A stretch of 64,000 bases of DNA from Soehngenia sp. Lineage in GTDB: Bacteria; Bacillota; Clostridia; Tissierellales; Tissierellaceae. The stretch spans positions 1 through 64,000 of the forward strand of contig JAGXFX010000020.1 of the NCBI GenBank assembly GCA_024637045.1, in the 5' to 3' direction. The position numbers were made by a program, and so were the translations under genes. The first letter of the stretch is position 1. Each line of letters starts with the position of its first letter. The notes below the pieces were generated by a model. That model was given only the letters and a program-made list of their open reading frames with translations, had not been told where the DNA came from and searched no databases. Of the stretch, positions 9,240 through 18,338 are shown one piece after another.

Positions 9240-10364
9240 CTATTCTACTACTTCAGTATTCAAATTTTCTCTTGATGCTTTAATAATCTTATAGATACCT
9301 ATAGTAACTATTGGTATTACATAGAATACCAAGAAGCCCCAAGTAATTGTACCGTATCCTTGGGCAATCAATCCTATCAATCCAAATTGTGCTATAAATA
9401 CTCCCAGGGAAAGCAATCCGACTGTAACACCAGGTATTATCCATCCTTCCATTTTCTTTTCCTTTTCATCATATACAGAAGTTATTCTTTCGGTTACAGC
9501 GTATATGAATCCTGTGCCCGTTTCAATAAGAGTACCGAACAAGGTTACTTGGAATACTATCATAAGGATAGGAGAACCCAATGCATTTAAAATATAGATA
9601 GTGGGGACAGCTGCAGTTAATATATCCGGATAGAATCCTGCCATGGCAACGAACAGAAGCACCGCTGGTGTTATTCCGATCAAGCCTGCCATAAGTCCTG
9701 CTCCAATTGCTTCCTTTCGAGTTTCAACATGTTTAACAGAAAACAGTACTGCAGGAATTATACCCAGGTTATAGAATGCATACTTGAAACCTCCCAATGC
9801 CCATCCTGATTCCATTGTTCCATTTGCTATTCCGCCTGTAATATCTCCCCCAAATTTACTAAATAACATTACTAGAAATACTACATACACTGTGTATAGT
9901 AGGAATGTCCAGTATGACAAGAACTTTTCTATTGCATCCGTTCCTTTCAATACAAGGATTCCTACACCAATCATCATCGCCACAACTCCTATGTAGTAAT
10001 TGATGCCGAACATTTCATTCAAGATACTACCAGCTGATGAGGCTATTACAGCCAATACTATCAATAATAAGACAACATAGCAAATCTCATATAACCACCA
10101 AGCTTTGCCAAGAAGCTTTTTAAAGAACGTTCTGTAATCGTAGGCATTGAATACTCTGGCAAATTCAAATGTTGCTGCACATACAACTCCCCATATGACG
10201 CCTGATATTGCAAGCATTGCAATCAGACCTCCAACAGTTCCGAAGCTAAGGAAAAATTCCACTATCTCTCTTCCCGTTCCATAACCTCCGGCAATTACTA
10301 CTGACTGAAAAATAATTCCGGGTATAAAATACTTCTTAAAAGTGTCACTCTTTACAAAATTCAT
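9240..10364 (-). CDS. YkvI-like APC-superfamily membrane transporter
   Basis: An integral membrane protein of 374 residues with about ten helices. It opens with a helix bearing GGYGTGREIVEFF, a glycine-rich first helix like those of amino-acid/cation symporters of the YkvI family. ATG follows AGGAGG. It is the last gene of a unit with two PLP enzymes under a sigma-54-type promoter, so its substrate is probably an amino acid handled by those enzymes. Substrate identity is not visible in the sequence. Confidence 0.75.
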   Translation of the reverse strand: MNFVKSDTFKKYFIPGIIFQSVVIAGGYGTGREIVEFFLSFGTVGGLIAMLAISGVIWGVVCAATFEFARVFNAYDYRTFFKKLLGKAWWLYEICYVVLLLIVLAVIASSAGSILNEMFGINYYIGVVAMMIGVGILVLKGTDAIEKFLSYWTFLLYTVYVVFLVMLFSKFGGDITGGIANGTMESGWALGGFKYAFYNLGIIPAVLFSVKHVETRKEAIGAGLMAGLIGITPAVLLFVAMAGFYPDILTAAVPTIYILNALGSPILMIVFQVTLFGTLIETGTGFIYAVTERITSVYDEKEKKMEGWIIPGVTVGLLSLGVFIAQFGLIGLIAQGYGTITWGFLVFYVIPIVTIGIYKIIKASRENLNTEVVE

Positions 10365-10383
10365 TAAAACTCCTCCTTTTTTT

Positions 10384-11730
10384 CTACCAACCTTTTGCTA
10401 TATCAAGTACCGAGTCGGGAATATCACCATTTATGTATTCCACTATCGATTCCTCAATTATCTTAAGAGCCTGATCAAGCTCATCTTTACTTATTACAAG
10501 CGGAGGCTGTATTCTCAAAACACCTGATGCCAGGAAAATTACAATTACTCCCTTTTCCCAACATCTATAACATATCTTGGCAGCCGCTTCTTTGTTGCCG
10601 ATTTTTGTTGTCCTGTCCTTTACAAGATCCACTCCGATTGACAGCCCTTTGCCTCTTACATCTCCAATTAATTCATACTTCCCCATCATCTCTGTAAATC
10701 TTCCCTTGACATACTCTCCCAGTTCCTTTGACTTTTCAATCAAGTTTTCATCTTGAATGACTTCAATCGTTTCAATTGAAGCCGCACAAGATAGTGCATT
10801 TCCACTCATCGTGAAAAGGTGAGCCGGAGGACCAAGTGCTTCAGTTATCTCCTTCCTCGCAACAATAGCACTTAACGGAACACCTGAAGCCATTGCTTTT
10901 CCCATAACAATAATGTCTGGTTCGATATCAAAGTGCTCAATGCTGAACCATTTCCCTGTTCTTCCAAAACCTTGCTGGATTTCCTCGCTTACAAAAAGAA
11001 TTCCATTATCCTTGCAAATCCTGTGAAGTTCCTTTACATATTTTTCTGGTGGAACAATCAATCCAGCATCACCTGCTATCGGTTCCATAACAACAGCAGC
11101 TATTTCCTCAGGTGGCATATATGTCAACAATGATTCCTTGAAATCATTCATGCATTCCAAATTGCAGGTTTCGCTCTGTTTTTCATAGGAACATCTATAG
11201 CAATGAGGATACTTGATATGAGAAATGTCTGGCAACAATGGCCCGATTTTTCTCCTCATGTTTAAACTGATGGCGGACAGTGACAATGACCCTAAAGTTG
11301 AACCATGGTATGAACCCACGAATGATATAATCTTGCTCCTTCCCGTATATGCCCTGACCATCTTGATCATCCCATCGTTTGCATCTGAGCCTGAAAGCCC
11401 ATAAACAACTCTCTTCTCAAATTTTCCTGGAGTGATGCTACATAGCTTTTCACCTAATGTTACCAGGGGCTCTGAATATGTATATGCTGCTGTATAACTT
11501 ATGAAGTTTTCCAGTTGATCGGTGATTGCCCGAGTTATCCTAGGGTGGCTGTGTCCAGTATTCAACGATGCTGCGCTTGAGAGCATATCAATAAACTTGT
11601 TGCCATCCATATCTTCAATTATGGCTCCTCTTCCTTTTTTTATTGCCAGTGGATAATATGGTATTCTAGCGAATTCAGAATATACCTTCGAATCTCTTTC
11701 AACAATCTCAATGCATTTATCATATCTCAA
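10384..11730 (-). CDS. Class III PLP aminotransferase, isoleucine 2-epimerase/racemase-like
   Basis: A 448-residue fold-type I PLP enzyme. The motifs SGSDANDGMIKM, GSYHGSTLGSLSLS, SEEIQQGFGRTG and the PLP-lysine segment GKAMASG are present. The N-terminal ARIPYYPL and the block MRRKIGPLLPD resemble lactobacillar isoleucine 2-epimerase more than classical GABA aminotransferase, so amino-acid racemisation is a real option beside transamination. The start is TTG behind GGGAGAG, 13 bases after the upstream gene's stop. Its partners are a HisC-like aminotransferase, a transporter and a sigma-54 activator. A four-cysteine insert (CYRCSYEKQSETCNLEC) near residue 177 is notable. Confidence 0.75.
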   Translation of the reverse strand: MRYDKCIEIVERDSKVYSEFARIPYYPLAIKKGRGAIIEDMDGNKFIDMLSSAASLNTGHSHPRITRAITDQLENFISYTAAYTYSEPLVTLGEKLCSITPGKFEKRVVYGLSGSDANDGMIKMVRAYTGRSKIISFVGSYHGSTLGSLSLSAISLNMRRKIGPLLPDISHIKYPHCYRCSYEKQSETCNLECMNDFKESLLTYMPPEEIAAVVMEPIAGDAGLIVPPEKYVKELHRICKDNGILFVSEEIQQGFGRTGKWFSIEHFDIEPDIIVMGKAMASGVPLSAIVARKEITEALGPPAHLFTMSGNALSCAASIETIEVIQDENLIEKSKELGEYVKGRFTEMMGKYELIGDVRGKGLSIGVDLVKDRTTKIGNKEAAAKICYRCWEKGVIVIFLASGVLRIQPPLVISKDELDQALKIIEESIVEYINGDIPDSVLDIAKGW

Positions 11731-11743
11731 TTTTAGCTCTCCC

Positions 11744-12856
11744 TTAACATGTGTACTTTACTTCTTTTTCGATTTTTTTAAACCTATCAATCAAGTCATC
11801 AATGTCAGCATGAATCATAAGCCTTACAAAGTTCTGTCCCAATCCTACAAAACCTCTGCAAGATACGGAAATAATTTCATGCTTCATCAACAGTTTCTCT
11901 AGGTCCACACTCTTGTCAGGATGCATTAAAGTCATGATAGGTACTGACTTATCGGTTTCAACTACAATTAGTATTCTTAATGATTCCGTAAAATTTTTCT
12001 TGAGCATGGTGATTTTTTTTGTACACTCTTTCATGAATTGACAATCTTTTAAGGCTGCTTCTGCAAGATGCCTTGCAATACTGTTCATTTCATAAGGATT
12101 AGAAACCTTGTTGTACTGATGCGAAACTTCTTTTGATGTAATCATATATCCTGCTCTTAAACCAGCCAGTCCCAATCCCTTTGACAATGATCTTATTACT
12201 ATCAGGTTTTCATATTTGTTCATTAATGTTATTGCTGAATTGCTTTTACCAATAAAATCTCCGTATGCTTCGTCAATTACTATTGGTCTGCCAAGCTCAG
12301 AAGCATGCTTCACAATTTTCTCCAGATTATCGATATGAATGACTTGACCTGTTGGATTGTTGGGATTATCGATATAGAACAAGGAATGATCCTTATTCAT
12401 CAAACTAATGAATTCTTCAGTATTCATTCTAAAGTTATTTGACTCATTCAGAATGTAACTTTCATATATTCCGCCATTAGCCTTTACATCGTCAACAAAA
12501 TCTGAGAACTGTGGCGAGTAACCCATTACACTAGATGAATCATCAATAAATAATTTATTAATTTTATATATCAGTTCAATTGATCCATCTCCTAGAATAA
12601 TTTGTCTCTCATCAACTTCACAAACATCATCCCAATATTCCTTTATGACCCTTTTCAAGCTGATGGCAGGTTTTGGATATGTATTCAATTCAGCTATGTC
12701 AAAGTCAAGAAATGCATTTTGGACTTGCTGTGACATCCCAAATGGATTAATCCCATTTGAGCAATCCATAAACCCTGAAGTATCAACCGGAGTGCTCTTT
12801 TCCTTTGCATAACTGGTCTTGTCAAGGTTTGTAATGCACTTTCTGAATTCCACCAT
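11744..12856 (-). CDS. Class I/II PLP aminotransferase (HisC/CobD-like)
   Basis: A 370-residue aminotransferase with an N-terminal CSNGINPFG, the block DNPNNPTGQ, and the PLP-lysine segment SLSKGLGLAGLRAGY. These are typical of the histidinol-phosphate aminotransferase and L-threonine-O-3-phosphate decarboxylase group. No his genes are nearby. It opens an operon with the epimerase-like enzyme and a transporter, so an amino-acid catabolic role is more likely than histidine synthesis. A CobD decarboxylase role cannot be excluded, since B12 genes lie a few kb away. ATG follows GGAGGTGAAGGCATT. Confidence 0.75.
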   Translation of the reverse strand: MVEFRKCITNLDKTSYAKEKSTPVDTSGFMDCSNGINPFGMSQQVQNAFLDFDIAELNTYPKPAISLKRVIKEYWDDVCEVDERQIILGDGSIELIYKINKLFIDDSSSVMGYSPQFSDFVDDVKANGGIYESYILNESNNFRMNTEEFISLMNKDHSLFYIDNPNNPTGQVIHIDNLEKIVKHASELGRPIVIDEAYGDFIGKSNSAITLMNKYENLIVIRSLSKGLGLAGLRAGYMITSKEVSHQYNKVSNPYEMNSIARHLAEAALKDCQFMKECTKKITMLKKNFTESLRILIVVETDKSVPIMTLMHPDKSVDLEKLLMKHEIISVSCRGFVGLGQNFVRLMIHADIDDLIDRFKKIEKEVKYTC

Positions 12857-12901
12857 AATGCCTTCACCTCCTTTCTTTATAAATCACATCAATATACTAA
12901 T

Positions 12902-12917
12902 TGCAATAATCAGGCCA
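12902..12917 (-). promoter_or_regulatory. Sigma-54 (-24/-12) promoter of the aminotransferase operon
   Basis: The minus strand reads TGGCCTGATTATTGCA. The GG and GC dinucleotides have exactly 10 bases between them, matching the sigma-54 consensus TGGCACG-N4-TTGCA at the invariant positions. It lies about 45 bases before the start at 12856. The gene facing it encodes a sigma-54 activator. Confidence 0.8.
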
Positions 12918-13040
12918 AATATGGTTTTTTTCATTAATTAATTTTAATTATTACTTGGAACAAAATAATAGATGTTGGAATATAAACAATCACAGAGGTT
13001 TTAAAATAATAATTTAATAATACTATTTCTTCTTTTTTTC

Positions 13041-13196
13041 TTGCAAATATTGTTGTTCAGGGATATAATCAATAATAAATGTACCAATTTGCAACATAAT
13101 AACTAGTATAGATTTTTTTATGATTGATTTGCAACATTTGCATAAGTCTTAACAATTTCATCCTTGCTCTTTATAGCTGAAATTTCAACTTGCAAC
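13041..13196 (+). promoter_or_regulatory. Repeated TTGCAA motifs, candidate activator (UAS) sites
   Basis: TTGCAAC occurs in the same orientation at 13089-13095, 13129-13135 and 13190-13196, with TTGCAAA at 13041-13047 and TTTGCAT at 13137-13143. They lie 125-280 bases upstream of the sigma-54 promoter and between it and the activator gene, where enhancer sites normally sit. The rest of the interval 12857-13277 is AT-rich without ORFs. Confidence 0.5.
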
Positions 13197-13277
13197 GGAT
13201 ATTAGATAAAATGTAATTATTTGTAAGTCGTGTAACTTTTAGGTACATGTAACTCCGCAAGAGAGGTGGTACACTTT

Positions 13278-14972
13278 ATGGCACACCAAGAAAATAATTC
13301 AGCAAAGATGCTATTGTTTCAAGATGGTCTTGAATCTAATGAGAAATTAATTATTAATCTGTTTGAAGTTATTACAGGAATGATTTTTCATCACAATATT
13401 TCTTTGTTTCTCTTAACAGGTGAAGGAATGTTGCTTTCGAGATACTCATCTGAAGGTGATTCTTTTCGAGGGGATAATTTAAAATCTATACTGGAAGATT
13501 ATAAAGATTCCTGCGATGTCAGAGTCAAACTTTTTGATGATAATGATTTTTATTCATACGAGCTTTTGGCTTTATCCTCAAATACAGATTTAGAAATGCT
13601 CCATGAGATTACAGAGAAAGTAAAACACTCAATATCAGACTTGTTTAAAAATCACACAGACTTAAGAAGCAAATATACTTACCTTCTGGATTGTCTTGAC
13701 TCAGTGGATGAGGGGATATCTGCGTGTGATGAAAATGGATATTTAACATACATTAATAAGTCTGCCTGCAATATGTTGGATTTAGAAAAAGAAGACTTTC
13801 TAAATCAAGATTTAAAGACCTTTATCCCAAACTCTATTTTAGTAAAATCTGTAAAATCTAAAAAGGCTGTTTTAGATGTTGAATATCTTATAGAAATACC
13901 TGAGCATTCAGTCAATCTTATGAATTCTGCTTATCCGGTATTTAAAGACCATTCATTGATTGGTGCCATAGACATTTACAGAAAAAAGACTCGTTCATTA
14001 AAGGTCGCATCAGATCTTATGGGTCATTATGCAAGTTATGATTTTAATGATTTCATTGGAAATAGTAAAAAACTAAAGGATACAATTGACATTGCAAAGA
14101 GATTTTCAAGAAGTGATAAAAACGTCCTGATAATAGGTGGCAGCGGGACCGGTAAAGAGCTTATGGCTCAAGCCATCCACAATCACAGCTCTAGAAAAGA
14201 CGGTCCTTTTGTTGCCATCAACTGTGCAAGCTATCCCAGGGATTTGTTTGAAAGTGAATTGTTTGGATATGATGAAGGGGCTTTTACAGGAGCTAAAAAA
14301 GGAGGAAAAATCGGAAAATTTGAACTTGCCGATGGTGGTACCATTTTCCTGGATGAAATTGGAGAACTACATATGCATCTACAGGCAAAATTGCTTCGGA
14401 TTATAGAAACAAAAAGTTTGAGCAGAATAGGAAGCAATAAAAAAGTTGATATTGATGTTCGAATCATTACTGCTACAAACAGAAATCTTGAGGAGATGAT
14501 CCATAAGGAATCCTTTAGAGAAGACTTATACTATAGATTGAAAGTTTTGTTTCTGCCATTACCTCCCTTAAAAGACAGGGGCAACGATGTGCTTTTACTA
14601 TGTACTTATTTTATACACAAGTTTTCCAATGATACTTTGAAAGGAGTAAATGGATTAGATGAGGAAGCTACTAATCTCGTTCTTGCCTATGACTGGCCAG
14701 GGAATATTAGAGAGCTTGAGAATATAATTTCCTTATCGCTATTTTACTGCGATGGAGAATATGTAACAAAGGAAAATCTATTGCGTGCTGGCCTGATGAC
14801 CGATGATTCAAGCCTAGACTACACTAACCAAAATAAAAACCTATCAGCAATTACAACTGAACTAATCTTCAATACCTTAAAAGAAAATGATGGAAATAAG
14901 AAAAAGACCGCAGAGCAACTTGGAATCTCTCGTAATACAGTATATAGAAAACTAAAATCCATGGATGAATAA
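13278..14972 (+). CDS. Sigma-54 enhancer-binding activator with PAS and Fis-type HTH
   Basis: A transcription activator of about 564 residues. An N-terminal region (1-125) of unknown fold is followed by a PAS-like domain (about 130-235), an AAA+ domain, and a C-terminal Fis-type helix-turn-helix (KKTAEQLGISRNTVYRKL). The AAA+ domain holds Walker A GGSGTGKE (about 287-294), the sigma-54 contact loop GAFTGA (about 334-339) and Walker B GTIFLDE. ATG at 13278 follows AGAGGTGG by 9 bases and is preferred over GTG at 13266. It is divergent from the PLP/transport operon that carries a -24/-12 promoter, which it most probably activates in response to an amino acid sensed by the N-terminal or PAS region. 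Confidence 0.92.
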   Translation: MAHQENNSAKMLLFQDGLESNEKLIINLFEVITGMIFHHNISLFLLTGEGMLLSRYSSEGDSFRGDNLKSILEDYKDSCDVRVKLFDDNDFYSYELLALSSNTDLEMLHEITEKVKHSISDLFKNHTDLRSKYTYLLDCLDSVDEGISACDENGYLTYINKSACNMLDLEKEDFLNQDLKTFIPNSILVKSVKSKKAVLDVEYLIEIPEHSVNLMNSAYPVFKDHSLIGAIDIYRKKTRSLKVASDLMGHYASYDFNDFIGNSKKLKDTIDIAKRFSRSDKNVLIIGGSGTGKELMAQAIHNHSSRKDGPFVAINCASYPRDLFESELFGYDEGAFTGAKKGGKIGKFELADGGTIFLDEIGELHMHLQAKLLRIIETKSLSRIGSNKKVDIDVRIITATNRNLEEMIHKESFREDLYYRLKVLFLPLPPLKDRGNDVLLLCTYFIHKFSNDTLKGVNGLDEEATNLVLAYDWPGNIRELENIISLSLFYCDGEYVTKENLLRAGLMTDDSSLDYTNQNKNLSAITTELIFNTLKENDGNKKKTAEQLGISRNTVYRKLKSMDE

Positions 14973-14974
14973 AT

Positions 14975-15016
14975 AAAAACAATCCAGCTACTATGTTGAG
15001 TAGCTGGATTGTTTTT
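14975..15016. terminator. Bidirectional terminator between convergent genes
   Basis: A perfect 18-bp stem (14975-14992 with 14999-15016) with T/A runs on both sides serves the activator gene and the converging aminotransferase gene. Confidence 0.85.
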
Positions 15017-16223
15017 ATTCTAGTTTTGATTTTATAAGATTACCAAGCTTTTCAATTCCTTCAAATATTTTATCTGGAGGTACCGCGCTGAAACAAAGTC
15101 TCATGGAATTTCTACCCTTTCCACCACCATCTGTAAAGAATCCTGCACCTGCTACATAAGCAACCATAACATTTGGATCACTGATGGATTCCTTTAGAAG
15201 CTCAGTGGTATTGATTTCTCCTGGCAATTCAACCCAGGTAAACAGTCCTCCATCAGGATATGTCCATTTTGTACCTTCCGGAAAATACTTTTGGAGGGCT
15301 TCCATCATGGCATCTCGTCTTTCCCTGTGAACTTCACAAAGCATCCTGAGGTGTTCCCTGTAGTGTCCTCTTTTGAAAAACTCTGCACAAAGTATCTGTG
15401 GAAGTATAGCAGTATGTGAATTTGTCGCTGACTTTGCATCATAAATCCTATCGATTATATGTTTATCAGCCAAGATATATCCTAGTCGACTTCCTGGAGA
15501 GAAAATCTTTGAAAAGCTGTTTGCAAGAACAGTATGACCTGTCTTGTCAAATGCTTTTATAGGTGACAATTCTTCTCCATTGTATCTGATATCCCTGTAA
15601 GGGTCATCTTCAAGAATGATTACATCATATTGACTTCCAAGTTCAGCAACCTTTTTTCTTCTTTCAAGGGAAAGAGTTCTGCCAGTTGGGTTTTGGAAAG
15701 TAGGTATAACATACACCATTTTGGGGTTGTGCATCTTTATCTTTTCTTCAAGGTCTACAACATCCATACCATCATCATCCATTTCAACAGAAATGCACTT
15801 TGCCTGGAACATGTCAAATATCTCCACACTGTGTACAAATGTGGGTGACTCAACAAGTATTACATCACCCGGGTCAATAAATACTTGACACATAAGATTC
15901 ATTGCTTCAAGACCGCCGGTTAAAATCATTATGTTTTCTGGATCAGCCTCTATTCCCTTGGGATTGAGGAGTTCATTTACTATAACTTCCCTCAGATCCT
16001 TAATACCTTCAACTGGACCGTAGGACAATGCTTCAAATCCTCTTGTGTCCTTCCTTAATATATCTTGGGAAATTTCCCTTAATATATCTACAGGCAGTGA
16101 TTCTCTTGCCAGAGCTCCTCCTCCAAAAGAAATCATTCCTGGGTTTGCCATAGCACCGAAAAGACCTCTAATTACGGCTGCCGAATCCTTCATGTTATCC
16201 ATTCTTTTAGAAAACTTTACCAT
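15015..16223 (-). CDS. PLP-dependent aminotransferase (2-aminoadipate/MocR-domain type)
   Basis: A 402-residue fold-type I aminotransferase. ISFGGGALARESLP at the start, the block PTFQNPTGRTLS, and PLP-lysine segment SFSKIFSPGSRLGY are typical of the LysN/aromatic aminotransferase group. There is no N-terminal GntR domain, so it is an enzyme rather than a MocR regulator. ATG follows AAGAAGGGA. It lies 53 bases after cobT on the same strand and may be read from the same riboswitch-led transcript. The substrate is unknown. Confidence 0.85.
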   Translation of the reverse strand: MVKFSKRMDNMKDSAAVIRGLFGAMANPGMISFGGGALARESLPVDILREISQDILRKDTRGFEALSYGPVEGIKDLREVIVNELLNPKGIEADPENIMILTGGLEAMNLMCQVFIDPGDVILVESPTFVHSVEIFDMFQAKCISVEMDDDGMDVVDLEEKIKMHNPKMVYVIPTFQNPTGRTLSLERRKKVAELGSQYDVIILEDDPYRDIRYNGEELSPIKAFDKTGHTVLANSFSKIFSPGSRLGYILADKHIIDRIYDAKSATNSHTAILPQILCAEFFKRGHYREHLRMLCEVHRERRDAMMEALQKYFPEGTKWTYPDGGLFTWVELPGEINTTELLKESISDPNVMVAYVAGAGFFTDGGGKGRNSMRLCFSAVPPDKIFEGIEKLGNLIKSKLE

Positions 16224-16276
16224 TATATTCCCTTCTTTCTTTCATCATTTGAGTGATATGTACCATTCTTATATTC

Positions 16277-17362
16277 TTATAAAACAACTTTTTCTTCTCT
16301 GATATCAACAAGAGCTTCGCTATTAATTGATGCTTCCTCGAAAGTACCCATGTTTTCGAGAGTATAAAGTGCCGTTTCAAGAATCTGGAATGCAAGAGGA
16401 CATCCAGAACCCTCCCCTAACCTCATTTTCATCGTTAGCATGGGCGATAAGCCCAATGTTTCCATCATAGCCACTGATCCTGGCTCCTGGGACAAATGGG
16501 ATGGAATAATATAATCCCTTACATTTGGGTCAAGCCTGATTGCACAAAGAGCTGCAGCAGATGAAATAAATCCATCCATTACAATAGGCTTTCTGTTCTT
16601 GGCAGCAGATAGAAATAGTCCGCACATTCCACCGATATCAAATCCTCCAACTTTTGAGAGTACATCAACAGGATCATTTGGATCAGGATTATTCAATTCA
16701 ATTCCCCTCTTTATTACATTTATCTTGTGTAGGTACTGAGATTCAGTAATACCTGCTCCCTTACCACATGTAACAGCCACATCAAGATCTCCCAGAACAC
16801 TTAACATTGCAGCGGATGTTGTTGTATTTCCCATTCCAAGCTCACCTGTTCCAAGGATATCATAGCCTTCTTCAAAAAGGTTATCTCCTATTTGAATCCC
16901 CACTTCTATTGCCTGAATTGCTTCCAGGTAGGTCATGGCACTTTCAACAGCGAGATTTTTGGTACCATTAGCAATTTTCTTGTCCACAATTCCCGGCGTT
17001 TTAATCTCGCCGTTCATTCCAATATCCACTGTTACAATGTCAGCACCTGCGTGTTTTGCCATGGTTGCAACTCCTGTTATTCCCTTAACCATACTTTCAG
17101 CCAAGATTCTTGTAAATACTTGCGGAGCAGCGCTTACTCCCTCTTCCATGACTCCATTGTCACTGCACATTACAACGATTACCTTCCTGTCGATTCTATT
17201 CATTGTATTTCCGGTAATTCCAGAAATCTTTGTTGTCATTTCTTCCATGAGACCCAGACTTCCAATGGGTTTCACAAGGCTATCCCATTTCTCACTGGTC
17301 TTCCTCATGGCTTCCTTGTCAGTAGGCTCTATTTTATCCAATGTTTCCATAAAAATACTCAA
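16277..17362 (-). CDS. cobT: Nicotinate-nucleotide-dimethylbenzimidazole phosphoribosyltransferase CobT
   Basis: Makes the alpha-ribazole phosphate of the lower ligand of cobalamin. It is full length (about 361 residues) with SDNGVMEEGVSAAP, the block GTGELGMGNTTTSAA, and the catalytic-glutamate segment GEGSGCPLAF near the C-terminus. TTG at 17362 is 6 bases behind GAGGTG and is preferred to GTG at 17371 or ATG at 17350. It is the only clearly intact cobalamin enzyme in the window. The upstream genes of the riboswitch-led unit are broken, so the cell may salvage corrinoids rather than make them. Confidence 0.92.
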   Translation of the reverse strand: MSIFMETLDKIEPTDKEAMRKTSEKWDSLVKPIGSLGLMEEMTTKISGITGNTMNRIDRKVIVVMCSDNGVMEEGVSAAPQVFTRILAESMVKGITGVATMAKHAGADIVTVDIGMNGEIKTPGIVDKKIANGTKNLAVESAMTYLEAIQAIEVGIQIGDNLFEEGYDILGTGELGMGNTTTSAAMLSVLGDLDVAVTCGKGAGITESQYLHKINVIKRGIELNNPDPNDPVDVLSKVGGFDIGGMCGLFLSAAKNRKPIVMDGFISSAAALCAIRLDPNVRDYIIPSHLSQEPGSVAMMETLGLSPMLTMKMRLGEGSGCPLAFQILETALYTLENMGTFEEASINSEALVDIREEKVVL

Positions 17363-17450
17363 TATGTACACCTCTTTTTCATATTTTGGACTAAATATTA
17401 GTCTGTAATGCTATTATACATTATTTCACTAGCCTTATAACTATTAATTG

Positions 17451-17699
17451 TCATTTTGTGGTTTTATTATGGCTCTTAATTTTTTCATTTATATAATCGT
17501 ACCCATTTAGTCTATGTGGAATAAGACAATATGTACAATCTTTGATCCTATCAAAATGTCTGTAATTTCCTCCACAATCCTTTACAAGATAAAGAGGGCA
17601 GTAGCAAAACATACAGTTGAACTCATCTCTATTCTCCACCTTATGACACGGAAAAAACCTACAATCTTCATTCCTGTAAAATCTATATGAATTCTCCAA
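17451..17699 (-). CDS. Cysteine-rich small domain protein of cobalamin operons
   Basis: An 82-residue protein with eight cysteines, including CRFFPCH, CMFCYCPLY, C-G near 43 and CTYC. The pattern matches the cysteine-rich small domain often found beside or fused to cobalamin biosynthesis proteins, presumably binding metal. The TTG start is about 8 bases behind GGGGGAAG and overlaps the end of the cobK remnant by 17 bases. It appears intact although its neighbour is broken. Function is not established. Confidence 0.75.
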   Translation of the reverse strand: MENSYRFYRNEDCRFFPCHKVENRDEFNCMFCYCPLYLVKDCGGNYRHFDRIKDCTYCLIPHRLNGYDYINEKIKSHNKTTK

Positions 17700-18162
17700 C
17701 TGAGTCTTCCCCCCTTAATACTCCCTTGATCTTCTCTTTCAGTTCAACAAGACTAAAAATCCCCTCGCACTCTTGTCTTTCCACAATAATTGGTACAATC
17801 CCCAGCTCCCTGCAAGCATTCAGCTTCTCCAGTGTTCCTCCGCGATCTCCACTATCCTTCATTACTACATAGTCAGCAGCATACTCCCGAAACATAATTA
17901 AATTAAACTCTTTTGAAAAAGGTCCCACAACTGCTATTATATCTCTTGGTTTCACTTTATTTCTTATGCAAATATCCAAACTTTCTGCTGAAGGAATAAT
18001 TCTGTGGATAAATCTGTTAGTCCTCCTCACCTATTCAAACCTATCCAGGTTTTTCACTCCGGATCCTATTTTAGGGATATTTTGGAGTATTGTTCTAACT
18101 GCCTTTCTTGTCAACAACTCCGGATTTCCCGGACCGGTGCCAGTAAAATATATTCTCTTCAT
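17683..18162 (-). pseudogene. Hybrid remnant: tetrapyrrole methylase start joined to C-terminal half of CobK/CbiJ, amber interrupted
   Basis: ATG at 18162 follows GGAGGAGTC and begins the N-terminal signature of a precorrin methyltransferase (MKRIYFTGTGPGNPELLT) but stops resembling one after about 26 residues. The same frame continues as KIGSGVKNLDRFE, a TAG codon at 18031-18033, then about 115 residues of the C-terminal half of precorrin-6A reductase (IIPSAESL, VVGPFSKEFN, DSGDRGGTLEKL). A deletion has therefore joined two genes and a stop interrupts the product. A short CobK fragment could still be made from GTG at 18030, but it lacks the N-terminal half. It is the first reading frame behind the cobalamin riboswitch. 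Confidence 0.75.
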
Positions 18163-18263
18163 GACTCCTCCTTTTTCAAAAAAACAAAAACTTCCCTCTT
18201 TTACCGCATTAGAGAGAAGTTGTCTGTTCTTAAATATTACACTGTTTTGGTCCATTAGGGCAT

Positions 18264-18294
18264 AAAAAAATCCCGTGAACTCAAAGACAGGGAT
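18264..18294 (-). terminator. Riboswitch expression-platform terminator
   Basis: On the minus strand a stem ATCCC(T)GT with ACGGGAT is followed by seven T residues. It lies between the riboswitch aptamer and the start at 18162, as expected for B12-dependent transcription termination. Confidence 0.7.
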
Positions 18295-18338
18295 AAACTA
18301 CTAAAACCAGCATATCCTTCCCTCCGAAGGTTACTAAA

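Noticed and set aside
12857-13277. T-box or other riboswitch in the long leader before the aminotransferase operon
   Set aside because: No conserved T-box or aptamer blocks are seen; the interval is explained by the sigma-54 promoter and TTGCAA repeats.
18031-18255. A 74-residue ORF as an independent small gene
   Set aside because: Its first 31 codons precede a good ribosome site at 18162, and the remainder is a methylase start fused to CobK sequence in frame with the next ORF.
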